Made by a program: the position numbers and the translations under genes | In this document: in pieces, positions 1 to 6,666 of the stretch | How the letters are laid out: each line of letters starts with the position of its first letter | How positions within the stretch are numbered: position 1 is the first letter of the stretch | Source: Paracoccaceae bacterium | GTDB taxonomy: Bacteria; Pseudomonadota; Alphaproteobacteria; Rhodobacterales; Rhodobacteraceae | Assembly: GCA_018222665.1 (NCBI GenBank) | Contig: JAAEZW010000067.1 | Coordinates: 1-8,133 of the forward strand | DNA length: 8,133 nucleotides | Reading direction: 5' to 3' | Notes under the pieces: model-generated | Told to the model about the DNA's origin: nothing | Databases searched by the model: none | Seen by the model: only the letters and a program-made list of their open reading frames with translations

Positions 1-1
1 T

Positions 2-220
2 GTTGAAAAACCTGACGACACACCAAATGCATTCCAAGGAAAGGTTTTGGACATCGCCTATTTGGGCAACCTATCGACCTATCACGTTGAAATGCCCAAC
101 GGTCAGATCATCAAGGCACAAAGCGCAAATACACGCCGTCTTTCGCGCCGCGCGATCACATGGGACGACACGGTTTGGATCAGCTTTACTGCCACCGCTG
201 GCGTTCTGTTAAAGGGGTAG
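2..220 (+). CDS. potA: Spermidine/putrescine-type ABC transporter ATP-binding protein, C-terminal end (partial)
   Basis: Seventy-two codons of an open frame enter from the left edge and end at TAG 218-220. The visible part would be the C-terminal TOBE (substrate-responsive regulatory) domain of a PotA/PotG-like ATPase. It contains the typical pattern of a small-residue strand (KVLDIAYLGNLSTYHVEMPNG), a basic stretch (residues around TRRLSRR), and a closing W-D-D-x-V-W-I-S-F segment of the kind that ends these subunits. The Walker motifs lie outside the window. The stop is 2 bases before the ATG of the PotB-like permease, so this is the upstream member of the same operon. In the family the protein sits at the inner face of the membrane and powers uptake by ATP hydrolysis. 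Assignment rests on the TOBE-like tail and the neighbours; substrate (polyamine or a related cation) is inferred. Confidence 0.85.
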   Translation, partial: VEKPDDTPNAFQGKVLDIAYLGNLSTYHVEMPNGQIIKAQSANTRRLSRRAITWDDTVWISFTATAGVLLKG

Positions 221-222
221 TC

Positions 223-1113
223 ATGCGTAGATTTGTCCTTATCGCGATCCCGTATTTTTGGCTGTTGGCTCTATTTTTGGTGCCTTTTGCCATTGTTTTC
301 AAAATATCGCTGTCAGATATCGCACTATCAATCCCCCCCTATTTGCCTCAATTAGATCTTGCCAAGGGATGGGAAGGATTTACAAAATTTTTAGGCGCAT
401 TGGATTTTGAAAATTTCAAATTCCTGATGATGGATGATTTGTATTACAAAGCCTATCTATCCAGTCTGAAAATCGCAGCGATCTCGACTTTTTTGACATT
501 GCTGATTGGATATCCAATCGCCTATGCGATGACCCGCGCAAGCGAGGAATGGCGTCCAACGCTGTTGATGTTGGTGATCCTACCATTTTGGACATCCTTC
601 CTGATCCGCGTTTACGCATGGATTGGCATTTTGGGACAAGAGGGGTTTTTGAACCAAACCTTAATGTTCCTTGGGTTGACGTCTGAACCCCTGATCATTC
701 TGAACACACCCATCGCGGTCTATATCGGGATCGTTTACACCTATCTGCCGTTTATGATTTTGCCGATCTATTCCACGTTGGAAAAACTGGACGATAGTCT
801 GTTAGAGGCCGCAGAGGATTTGGGCTGTTCGCGTATCAAGGCATTCTGGTTAGTCACATTCCCATTATCCCGCGGTGGGATCATCGCGGGCTGTTTCCTT
901 GTGTTTATTCCAACCTTGGGCGAATTTGTGATTCCATCCCTCTTGGGCGGATCAAACACATTGATGATTGGTAAGGTTCTTTGGGATGAATTCTTCTCAA
1001 ACCGTGATTGGCCCTTGGCCTCTGCAGTGGCCGTTATCTTGTTATTGATCCTGATCATTCCGATCATCTTGTTCCAACGAAATGAACAAAAACAACGGGA
1101 GTCGGAGGGATGA
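223..1113 (+). CDS. potB: PotB/PotH-like ABC transporter permease
   Basis: This 296-residue integral membrane protein is the first permease of a binding-protein-dependent ABC importer of the spermidine/putrescine class. About six hydrophobic segments are visible, near residues 8-28, 83-104, 113-135, 163-185, 221-241 and 266-285. The cytoplasmic EAA loop that docks the ATPase is clear: E195-A-A, then G201, ending at P214. The tract around 229-249 (IPTLGEFVIPSLLGG) is characteristic of PotB/PotH. The start at ATG 223 is chosen because AAAGGGG at 211-217 gives a good Shine-Dalgarno 5 bases upstream; the same frame stays open back to 160, but that extension overlaps the ATPase gene and is not hydrophobic or conserved in look. 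It overlaps the next permease by 4 bases (ATGA). Class is certain; exact substrate (putrescine, spermidine, or another amine) cannot be read from the permease. Confidence 0.92.
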   Translation: MRRFVLIAIPYFWLLALFLVPFAIVFKISLSDIALSIPPYLPQLDLAKGWEGFTKFLGALDFENFKFLMMDDLYYKAYLSSLKIAAISTFLTLLIGYPIAYAMTRASEEWRPTLLMLVILPFWTSFLIRVYAWIGILGQEGFLNQTLMFLGLTSEPLIILNTPIAVYIGIVYTYLPFMILPIYSTLEKLDDSLLEAAEDLGCSRIKAFWLVTFPLSRGGIIAGCFLVFIPTLGEFVIPSLLGGSNTLMIGKVLWDEFFSNRDWPLASAVAVILLLILIIPIILFQRNEQKQRESEG

Positions 1114-1925
1114 GACGTCTAACTTGGTTTAACACAACATCCCTAACACTCGGGTTTGCCTTTCTTTACCTGCCCATGGTGATTTTGGTGATCTATTCGT
1201 TCAACTCATCGAAATTGGTCACGGTTTGGGCTGGGTTTTCCACAAAATGGTATGGCGAGCTTATGCGGAATGAGGCGTTCTTGGACGCTGCGTGGGTGAC
1301 GATTAAGGTTGCCGTTTTATCATCAACCTTTGCCACCGTTCTCGGCACCTTGGCCGCCTATGTTCTTGTGCGCGCGGGTCGGTTTTGGGGGCGGACATTG
1401 TTCTCTGGGATGATCTATGCACCGCTTGTGATGCCAGAAGTCATTACGGGCCTATCCCTTCTGCTCCTATTTATTGGTATTGGTCTGGATCGGGGCGTCA
1501 TGACGATCGTCTTGGCCCACACCACCTTTTCAATGTGCTATGTGTCTGTGGTTGTGTCATCGCGCCTTGCCACCTTTGATATGTCACTGGAAGAGGCCGC
1601 ATTGGATTTGGGCTCCACCCCGTTTGAGGCATTTCGTCTGGTGACATTACCCATCATTGCGCCCGCGGTCATCTCGGGATGGCTCTTGGCATTCACGCTG
1701 TCATTGGATGATTTGGTGATCGCATCCTTCACCTCTGGTCCGTCGGCCACCACTCTACCGATCAAGATTTTCTCGGCCGTGCGCCTTGGGGTCAGTCCAG
1801 AAATCAATGCGCTTTCAACGATCATGATTGCGATCGTAACCATTGGTGTAATTTCGGCCTCGCTGATTTCGAAACGCGCCGCGGTGCGCCAACGATTAGA
1901 AGAACAGCAAGCCGTGCGTTCCTAG
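1110..1925 (+). CDS. potC: PotC/PotI-like ABC transporter permease
   Basis: The second permease, 271 residues, is expected to form the membrane channel as a heterodimer with the PotB-like subunit. Hydrophobic segments lie near residues 12-31, 62-86, 97-123, 130-150, 182-205 and 235-253. The EAA loop reads E162-A-A-L-D-L-G168 and ends at P181, as in PotC/PotI. The following FTLSLDDLVIASFTSGP segment is a strong PotC/PotI signature. Its ATG is embedded in the stop of the preceding gene (ATGA at 1110-1113), and purine-rich CGGGAG at 1096-1101 can act as ribosome binding site, though coupling to the upstream ribosome is likely. The TAG stop at 1923-1925 directly abuts the ATG of the oxidoreductase. 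Length is normal for the family. Polyamine-class substrate is inferred from family and from the downstream amine oxidase. Confidence 0.92.
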   Translation: MRRLTWFNTTSLTLGFAFLYLPMVILVIYSFNSSKLVTVWAGFSTKWYGELMRNEAFLDAAWVTIKVAVLSSTFATVLGTLAAYVLVRAGRFWGRTLFSGMIYAPLVMPEVITGLSLLLLFIGIGLDRGVMTIVLAHTTFSMCYVSVVVSSRLATFDMSLEEAALDLGSTPFEAFRLVTLPIIAPAVISGWLLAFTLSLDDLVIASFTSGPSATTLPIKIFSAVRLGVSPEINALSTIMIAIVTIGVISASLISKRAAVRQRLEEQQAVRS

Positions 1926-3254
1926 ATGCGCTATGTCTATGAAACTGCAGCTTATGGTCCCGATCCCATTCGGGACCTTTATTGGTCAACGACAGTTCCA
2001 TCTGTTACATTGCCGACATTACGCGGATCGGACAAAACCGATGTTGCCGTCATAGGTGCAGGATTTACGGGCTTGTCCGCGGCCTATCATTTGAGACAAG
2101 CAGGTGTTGATGTCACCGTGATAGATGCACAACATCCCATGTTCGGCGCAACGGGACGTAATGGTGGATTCTGCTGTTTGGGCGGCGGGAAAATTTCAAA
2201 CGCACGTTTGGATAGGCTTTATGGATCGGATCAACGACAGCTATATCGCCAAGCGGAAAAGGCCGCTGTCGATCTGGTTGATCAATTTATTTCCGATAAT
2301 GATTTAGATGTGGACCGCCACTCAAATGGCGAAACACTCTTGGCCCACAAGCCAAAACACGCACAGGATTTTCCCGCGCTTCAGGCCGAAATTCAGCGCG
2401 ACTATAGCGTCACCGCCGAAATTTTGGAAAAACAGGAACTTCGCCAAAACGGGCTCGGCGGCGCATTTCATGGCGCAATCACAACCCCCATCGGCTTTGG
2501 ATTGAATCCTCAAAAATATGCTAGCGGATTGTTACAGATGGCACAAACAAAAGGCGCCAAAATCTATGCCAACACACCCGCCCAGCGCATTGTGCCAAAG
2601 ACATCGGGATACGACATCGCAACCCCAAACGGGACAGTTTCCTGCAACAAATTCATCATCGCCACAAATGGCTATTCATCCGAGGATATGTTTCCATGGA
2701 TGCGCGCACGCTTTTTACCTGTACAGTCATCCGTCATCGTCACGCGTCCGATCACGGATCAGGAACAAACGGCACAAGGGTGGACCAGCGCGCAAATGGC
2801 ATATGACAGTCGGTTTTTGCTGCACTATTTCCGAATGATGCCGAACAATCGTTTCCTGTTTGGTATGCGCGGGGGACTACATTACACCGAACGTTCCAAC
2901 GAACGGATCCGTCAAAAAATCAGGCGCGATTTTATTGGGATGTTCCCTGCATGGCTTGGTGTGACCATTGATTATGAATGGTCAGGGCTTGTGGCGCTTA
3001 ACCGATCTGAAACGCCCTATATCGGTGAAATTCCGGGATACGCGGGGGGTTATGTGGGGTTTGGTTATCACGGAAATGGTGTGGCAATGGCAAGCTACGC
3101 TGGTGCACTCCTCTCCGATATGGTGTTGGATCAGATTGAAACGCGCCCCTACCCCAAGGCGTTTCAACACATTACCACGCAATTCCCGCTGGGGCGATTT
3201 CGTCGCTATATGCTTGCGCCGATTTATGCACTGGCCCAAAGCGTGGATTTGTGA
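1926..3254 (+). CDS. FAD-dependent amine oxidoreductase, PuuB/OrdL-like (DAO family)
   Basis: This 442-residue cytoplasmic flavoprotein belongs to the D-amino-acid oxidase (DAO) fold family and most resembles gamma-glutamylputrescine oxidoreductase (PuuB, also OrdL). The Rossmann FAD-binding motif is G44-x-G46-x-x-G49 with the ribose-binding acid D67 at the end of the second strand. It is followed by G74-A-T-G-R-N-G-G81, the second flavin-contact motif of PuuB-like enzymes. Near the C-terminus, GFGYHGNGVAM (about 378-388) matches the family's last FAD-binding element. The first 38 residues, with a Y-W dipeptide at 19-20, form the usual N-terminal extension. The start directly abuts the upstream TAG and no convincing Shine-Dalgarno is visible, so translation is probably coupled. 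Linkage to a polyamine importer suggests it oxidises the imported amine or its glutamylated form. Substrate is uncertain; a sarcosine or other secondary-amine oxidase role remains possible. Confidence 0.85.
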   Translation: MRYVYETAAYGPDPIRDLYWSTTVPSVTLPTLRGSDKTDVAVIGAGFTGLSAAYHLRQAGVDVTVIDAQHPMFGATGRNGGFCCLGGGKISNARLDRLYGSDQRQLYRQAEKAAVDLVDQFISDNDLDVDRHSNGETLLAHKPKHAQDFPALQAEIQRDYSVTAEILEKQELRQNGLGGAFHGAITTPIGFGLNPQKYASGLLQMAQTKGAKIYANTPAQRIVPKTSGYDIATPNGTVSCNKFIIATNGYSSEDMFPWMRARFLPVQSSVIVTRPITDQEQTAQGWTSAQMAYDSRFLLHYFRMMPNNRFLFGMRGGLHYTERSNERIRQKIRRDFIGMFPAWLGVTIDYEWSGLVALNRSETPYIGEIPGYAGGYVGFGYHGNGVAMASYAGALLSDMVLDQIETRPYPKAFQHITTQFPLGRFRRYMLAPIYALAQSVDL

Positions 3255-3290
3255 CCGCCGCGTCGGATAACACGCAACGGTCATTATGTT
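3252..3290 (+). terminator. Candidate hairpin terminator of the polyamine operon
   Basis: An inverted repeat TGACCG (3252-3257) / CGGTCA (3278-3283) begins at the stop codon of the oxidoreductase. Inside it is a second perfect pair, GCGT (3260-3263) / ACGC (3272-3275), giving a two-part stem with a small internal loop and an 8-base apical loop. The + strand continues with TTATGTTT, a poor but T-rich tail. It lies in the 45-base gap between convergent genes, where a terminator is expected. The weak T-run means rho-dependent ending or simple RNA 3'-end protection is equally possible. Confidence 0.4.
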
Positions 3291-3299
3291 TACCTAGTT

Positions 3300-3809
3300 T
3301 TATGCGCCCACACTTGGCAAAACCCAATCCGCACGGGGGAAGTGACAGGTGTAGCCGTTCGGATGACGCACCAAATAATCCTGATGTTCTGGTTCTGCCT
3401 CCCAAAATGTAACCGCAGGCGACACCTTGGTCACGACAGGAGCTGGCCATAAACCAGAGGCGTTCACGTCCTCAATCGTTTTTACGGCCATCTCTTTTTG
3501 CGCATCATTCTTATAGAAAATTTCTGACCGATAGCTGTCGCCAATATCATTTCCTTGTCGGTCAACCGTTGTCGGGTCATGTATTTGAAAAAAGAATTCC
3601 AACAATTTTCGATAACTGACAACCGATGGATCAAATTCGATCTCAACCGCCTCTGCATGTCCTGTGGTTTTTGTGCAGACCAATCGATATGTTGGATTGT
3701 CCACATGACCCCCTGTGTACCCAACACGCGTTTTGTGAACCCCAGGGATGCGACGAATTAAATCCTCCATTCCCCAAAAACATCCACCTGCAAATACCGC
3801 CGTTTCCAT
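3300..3809 (-). CDS. msrA: Peptide-methionine (S)-S-oxide reductase MsrA
   Basis: This 169-residue enzyme reduces the S epimer of methionine sulfoxide, free or in oxidised proteins, using thioredoxin as electron donor. The catalytic motif G9-C10-F11-W12-G13 is at the very N-terminus, with Cys10 as the sulfenic-acid-forming nucleophile. Downstream family landmarks are [20 protein letters not shown] and the FFQIHDPTT block. A C-terminal NGYTCHF holds Cys155, a plausible resolving cysteine. There is no signal peptide, so it acts in the cytoplasm. The start at ATG 3809-3807 is chosen because GGAGGA sits 5 bases upstream and the product then begins right before the catalytic motif; the frame stays open for 52 more codons upstream, but those lie antiparallel-free inside msrB in another frame and are spurious. 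It is separated from msrB by one base and must be co-transcribed with it. Confidence 0.96.
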   Translation of the reverse strand: METAVFAGGCFWGMEDLIRRIPGVHKTRVGYTGGHVDNPTYRLVCTKTTGHAEAVEIEFDPSVVSYRKLLEFFFQIHDPTTVDRQGNDIGDSYRSEIFYKNDAQKEMAVKTIEDVNASGLWPAPVVTKVSPAVTFWEAEPEHQDYLVRHPNGYTCHFPRADWVLPSVGA

Positions 3810-3810
3810 C

Positions 3811-4257
3811 TTAGTCCTCCACTTGGTCCAAATAGGCGCCATAGCCTTCACCTTCCATCTCATCCTTGGGCACAAAGCGAAGCGATGCGGAATTGATGCA
3901 ATAGCGCAATCCGCCACGATCCTGAGGGCCATCTGGGAATACGTGGCCCAAGTGGCTATCCCCATGCGTGCTGCGCACTTCTGTACGGATCATGCCATGC
4001 GTTGTATCACGCAACTCATTTATATGTGCCGCTTCAATCGGTTTGGTAAAACTGGGCCACCCACATCCACTCTCATACTTATCAGAGGATGCAAATAGGG
4101 GTTCGCCTGAGACAATATCAACGTAAATTCCAGGCTCTTTGTTATAAAGGAGCTTGCCTTTCCCGGGCCGCTCCGTCCCACTTTCTTGGGTCACCCAAAA
4201 TTCCTCATCGCTTAATCGCGCGATGGCATCTGGATCTTTGAAATAGCCTGCACTCAT
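3811..4257 (-). CDS. msrB: Peptide-methionine (R)-S-oxide reductase MsrB (zinc-free type)
   Basis: This 148-residue enzyme reduces the R epimer of methionine sulfoxide in proteins, complementing MsrA. The catalytic cysteine is C120 in [11 protein letters not shown], and the resolving cysteine is C65 in SGCGWPSF. H102 and H105 in the HLGHVF block and R118 are the usual active-site residues. The two CxxC pairs that bind structural zinc in many MsrB proteins are absent: the corresponding positions read D47/S50 and S96/G99, as in the Neisseria-like zinc-free form. The start at 4257 is chosen because GAGGAG at 4264-4269 lies 6 bases upstream. The same frame extends 18 codons further to an ATG at 4311, but that would place the Shine-Dalgarno inside the gene. 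It has no signal peptide and is therefore cytoplasmic. It lies 154 bases downstream of serB on the same strand, so it may have its own promoter or be a distal operon member. Confidence 0.96.
   Translation of the reverse strand: MSAGYFKDPDAIARLSDEEFWVTQESGTERPGKGKLLYNKEPGIYVDIVSGEPLFASSDKYESGCGWPSFTKPIEAAHINELRDTTHGMIRTEVRSTHGDSHLGHVFPDGPQDRGGLRYCINSASLRFVPKDEMEGEGYGAYLDQVED
3815..3820 (-). promoter_or_regulatory. msrA ribosome binding site inside the msrB 3' end
   Basis: Read on the minus strand, GGAGGA is formed by the last sense codons of msrB, followed by its TAA stop, one base, and then the msrA ATG. It fixes the msrA start at 3809 and implies that ribosomes finishing msrB feed msrA. Confidence 0.8.
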
Positions 4258-4263
4258 GATGAT

Positions 4264-4269
4264 CTCCTC
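4264..4269 (-). promoter_or_regulatory. msrB ribosome binding site (decides the start)
   Basis: GAGGAG on the minus strand lies 6 bases before ATG 4257-4255. No comparable purine tract precedes the upstream in-frame ATGs at 4311 and 4308, so the shorter 148-residue MsrB is preferred. Confidence 0.8.
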
Positions 4270-4411
4270 TTCGCTTGCCTCATAAGGTAAGCGAATTTCA
4301 CCAAGCATCAAGAACCCATCAACAACCCGTTACAGGAAGGTGGGCGGGGCGAAGTGCCCTGCATGAGCGTCGCACGCCTGAAAGCTCGCGCACCGACATA
4401 ATACCGACGTT

Positions 4412-5290
4412 TTACAGACCGCAAAATTCGTCCCTAGAATAGCCTTGCAAAAACAACAGGGCGGTCAAATCGCCATGGTTCACACGCACATCGCATTCCG
4501 CCTGAACCGTGGGTTTTGCATGCAGTGCAACACCTGTTCCCGCACGCCCCAACATGCCCAAATCATTGGCACCATCCCCAACGGCGATCACATCATTCTC
4601 TGACAATCCCAACTTGGCAGTGATCTTTTCCAATTGCTCTACTTTGGCCTCTCTGCCCAATATGGGGCGCGCGACTTTACCACTTAATTTATCTCCATCC
4701 ACCAAGAGTGTATTCGCGTGATGCTCATCAAATCCAAGGGTCTCCGCAACCTTATGTGTAAAGGCCGTGAACCCCCCCGACACCAATGCGGCATAGGCCC
4801 CGTCTGCCTTCATGGTCGCGATCAATGTGCGCCCACCAGGCATAAATTTTATGCGTTCTTTCAGAACCTTATCAATGATATGCGCAGGCTGATCCGCCAA
4901 CAGCGCAACGCGCTCATCCAGCGCCGCTTCAAAATCTAATTCGCCATTCATGGCCCGCGCTGTAATCTCTTTTACACGATCCCCAACACCAACTTCACCG
5001 GCCAATTCATCGATGCATTCCTGTTGGATCATGGTGCTATCCATATCGGCCAATAACATCTTTTTGCGCCGCTCAGATGCAGCTTGAACAACCATATCGA
5101 TGCCCATGTTTTGAAACTCTTGCCACACCTGCCACTGATTGCTCGGGACGGTTTCAATCGGAAACTCTGCGGCCTCTGCATGCGACAACCAAACCGCATC
5201 GCCCCCGCCCCACGCATGGCGCAAGGAATCCAACACCGTCATATTCAATCGTTCTTGGTTTGGCGCACCGATAAGCGTGACCTGATACAT
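4412..5290 (-). CDS. serB: Phosphoserine phosphatase SerB
   Basis: This 292-residue HAD-superfamily phosphatase hydrolyses O-phosphoserine to L-serine, the last step of the phosphorylated serine pathway. All four HAD motifs are present: D82-M-D84-S-T86 (D82 nucleophile, D84 acid/base), S171-G-G-F, the lysine K216 in GREAKVEQL, and the Mg-binding G238-D-G-A-N-D-L244. The cap-domain stretch after motif I (IQQECIDELAGEVGVGD) is typical of SerB. Residues 1-70 form the short N-terminal extension, possibly ACT-like, seen in SerB proteins but not needed for catalysis. The start at 5290 has AGGA at 5301-5304, ten bases upstream, which is a little far. The gene is transcribed away from serC across a 158-base divergent region, so all three serine-pathway genes are clustered. 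Family identification is secure. Confidence 0.96.
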   Translation of the reverse strand: MYQVTLIGAPNQERLNMTVLDSLRHAWGGGDAVWLSHAEAAEFPIETVPSNQWQVWQEFQNMGIDMVVQAASERRKKMLLADMDSTMIQQECIDELAGEVGVGDRVKEITARAMNGELDFEAALDERVALLADQPAHIIDKVLKERIKFMPGGRTLIATMKADGAYAALVSGGFTAFTHKVAETLGFDEHHANTLLVDGDKLSGKVARPILGREAKVEQLEKITAKLGLSENDVIAVGDGANDLGMLGRAGTGVALHAKPTVQAECDVRVNHGDLTALLFLQGYSRDEFCGL

Positions 5291-5448
5291 GATTTCTGTT
5301 TCCTATAAGGGACATATGCGTCGCAAAATTATTCTTGAATGTCGCTATATAGACCTTTTTGCGCTTGTGAAACCAACTTTCTCTCTCTATTTCGGTTCGT
5401 GGGACACCCCTCCCCAACGAGGGGCGCATATCTGAAAGGGTAGCATTG
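5291..5448. promoter_or_regulatory. Divergent serB / serC promoter and leader region
   Basis: This 158-base non-coding stretch separates divergently transcribed serB and serC and must hold the promoters for both. An AT-rich core at about 5325-5357 includes the self-palindromic octamer CTATATAG at 5345-5352, which could serve as a -10 element in either direction; no good -35 at ideal spacing could be assigned, so exact promoters are not called. The serC-proximal half holds a C/G-tract hairpin described separately. Long antisense open frames crossing this region look like shadows of serB and serC. Confidence 0.6.
5407..5424 (+). promoter_or_regulatory. C-tract/G-tract hairpin in the serC leader (possible serC RNA motif)
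   Basis: CCCCT (5407-5411) can pair with AGGGG (5420-5424), or more tightly CCCC (5412-5415) with GGGG (5421-5424) around a five-base AACGA loop. In the second form the freed CCCT (5408-5411) is complementary to AGGG (5437-5440), which is the serC Shine-Dalgarno. A conserved RNA called the serC motif has been described in leaders of serC operons of alphaproteobacteria; position fits, but I could not compare with its consensus. The 14-base core recurs before serA with two changes. Confidence 0.45.
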
Positions 5449-6591
5449 ATGGCTATGAATATACCGGCTGCGCGGCCGTTGAACGCGCGTTTTTCTTCTG
5501 GTCCATGTACCAAAATCCCCACGTTTTCTTTGGACAAATTGGCAGATGCCCCATTGGGCCGCTCGCATCGTGCGGCTGTGGGCAAGGCCAAGCTCAAGGA
5601 AGCAATCGAAAAAACACGAGAGATTCTGAACATCCCCGCCGACTATCGTATCGGGATTGTTCCTGCGTCTGATACAGGCGCGGTTGAAATGGCGATGTGG
5701 TCCATGTTGGGCGCGCGCCCTGTGACTATGGTCGCCTGGGAAAGCTTTGGCGCAGGCTGGGTGACAGATGTTGTCAAGCAACTGAAACTTGATGCAGATG
5801 TACGCACCGCCGAATACGGCGAAATCGTCGATATGGCCGCGGTAGATTACAACACGGACGTTGTATTCACATGGAACGGCACCACATCTGGCGTGCGCAT
5901 GCCCGATGGAGATGCGATCCCCGCAGATCGTCAGGGGCTAACCATTTGTGATGCCACTTCAGCAGCCTTCGCAATGGATCTGCCATGGGACAAATTGGAT
6001 GTCACTACATTCAGCTGGCAAAAGGTGCTAGGTGGTGAAGCGGCGCATGGTATGTTGATCCTGTCACCACGTGCGGTCGAACGATTAGAGACATATACAC
6101 CTGCCTGGCCGCTGCCGAAAATCTTCCGCCTTACCAAAGGCGGCAAGCTGATCGAAGGTATTTTCGTTGGCGAAACAATTAATACGCCATCCATGTTGGC
6201 GGTTGAGGATTACATCGCAGCATTGGATTGGGCCGCGGATGTTGGTGGGCTAAACGGCTTGATCGCGCGCGCAACAGCCAATGCTCAGGCGATTTGGGAT
6301 TTCTGCGAAACACGCGATTGGATTGATAATTTGGCGATTGATCCCGCCACACGTTCAAATACCTCTGTGTGTCTGAAGTTTACAGACGATCGCATTCAAG
6401 ACGGCGCAAAATTCGCCAAAGCGGTTGCCAAGCGATTGGAAACCGAAAACGTAGCCTATGACATCGGCGCCTATCGTGATGCCCCTGCGGGATTGCGTTT
6501 GTGGTGCGGTGGCACAGTCGAAACATCGGACATCGTCGCGATGCTTCCATGGTTGGAATGGGCCTTCGAACAAGAAATCGCCGCGCTTTAA
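5449..6591 (+). CDS. serC: Phosphoserine aminotransferase SerC (alphaproteobacterial/archaeal type)
   Basis: This 380-residue class V aminotransferase uses pyridoxal phosphate and glutamate to convert 3-phosphohydroxypyruvate to phosphoserine, step two of serine synthesis. It also commonly serves pyridoxine synthesis. The PLP lysine is K192 in [15 protein letters not shown], and the cofactor-ring aspartate is D168 in [11 protein letters not shown]. Substrate-phosphate contacts typical of the family are suggested by FSSGPCTK (16-22) and GRSHR (37-41). The sequence resembles the SerC subgroup of alphaproteobacteria and methanogens rather than the E. coli type. The ATG at 5449 has AAGGG at 5436-5440, eight bases upstream; an in-frame TTG at 5446 and ATG at 5455 are less well placed. 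It is followed after 75 bases by serA on the same strand, which would supply its substrate. Confidence 0.96.
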   Translation: MAMNIPAARPLNARFSSGPCTKIPTFSLDKLADAPLGRSHRAAVGKAKLKEAIEKTREILNIPADYRIGIVPASDTGAVEMAMWSMLGARPVTMVAWESFGAGWVTDVVKQLKLDADVRTAEYGEIVDMAAVDYNTDVVFTWNGTTSGVRMPDGDAIPADRQGLTICDATSAAFAMDLPWDKLDVTTFSWQKVLGGEAAHGMLILSPRAVERLETYTPAWPLPKIFRLTKGGKLIEGIFVGETINTPSMLAVEDYIAALDWAADVGGLNGLIARATANAQAIWDFCETRDWIDNLAIDPATRSNTSVCLKFTDDRIQDGAKFAKAVAKRLETENVAYDIGAYRDAPAGLRLWCGGTVETSDIVAMLPWLEWAFEQEIAAL

Positions 6592-6615
6592 CCTACTGAC
6601 AAAATTGAATAATAA

Positions 6616-6636
6616 GCATCCCCAATAAGGGGGTGC
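6616..6636 (+). promoter_or_regulatory. Strong hairpin in the serC-serA intercistronic gap
   Basis: GCATCCCC (6616-6623) pairs with GGGGGTGC (6629-6636) over 8 bp, including one G-U, around an AATAA loop. There is no T-run after it, so it is not a typical intrinsic terminator. It lies 30 bases before the serA ATG. Its core TCCCCAATAAGGGG matches the serC-leader core TCCCCAACGAGGGG at 12 of 14 positions. It may be a regulatory element of serA, an RNA-processing or stability element, or an attenuating structure. Confidence 0.6.
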
Positions 6637-6666
6637 ACATACCAATTCCATAGAATGAGAATAAAC

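Noticed and set aside
3810..3965. N-terminal extension of MsrA by 52 residues.
   Set aside because: It would lie within msrB in another frame; the ATG at 3809 has a good GGAGGA site and places the GCFWG motif at the usual N-terminal position.
3748..4098. Plus-strand 116-codon open frame across msrA/msrB.
   Set aside because: It is antisense to two certain genes, with no domain or ribosome site, so it is a shadow frame.
4273..4292. Short hairpin GCTTGCC/GGTAAGC just upstream of the msrB ribosome site.
   Set aside because: On the msrB transcript it has an A-C mismatch in a 7 bp stem and nothing else supports a regulatory role.
4258..4311. Longer MsrB start at 4311.
   Set aside because: The strong GAGGAG at 4264-4269 would fall inside the coding sequence, and the extra 18 residues lack family resemblance.
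4320..4411. G/C-rich small inverted repeats after serB (GGGC/GCCC around 4344-4359 and GCGT/ACGC around 4367-4377) as a serB terminator.
   Set aside because: Stems are only about 4 bp and no T-run follows on the minus strand, so I see no supportable terminator.
5154..5781. Two long minus-strand open frames (159 and 150 codons) spanning the serB start, the divergent region and the serC start.
   Set aside because: They overlap two well-supported genes and the promoter region, have arginine/cysteine-rich composition typical of antisense frames, and show no recognizable domain or ribosome site.
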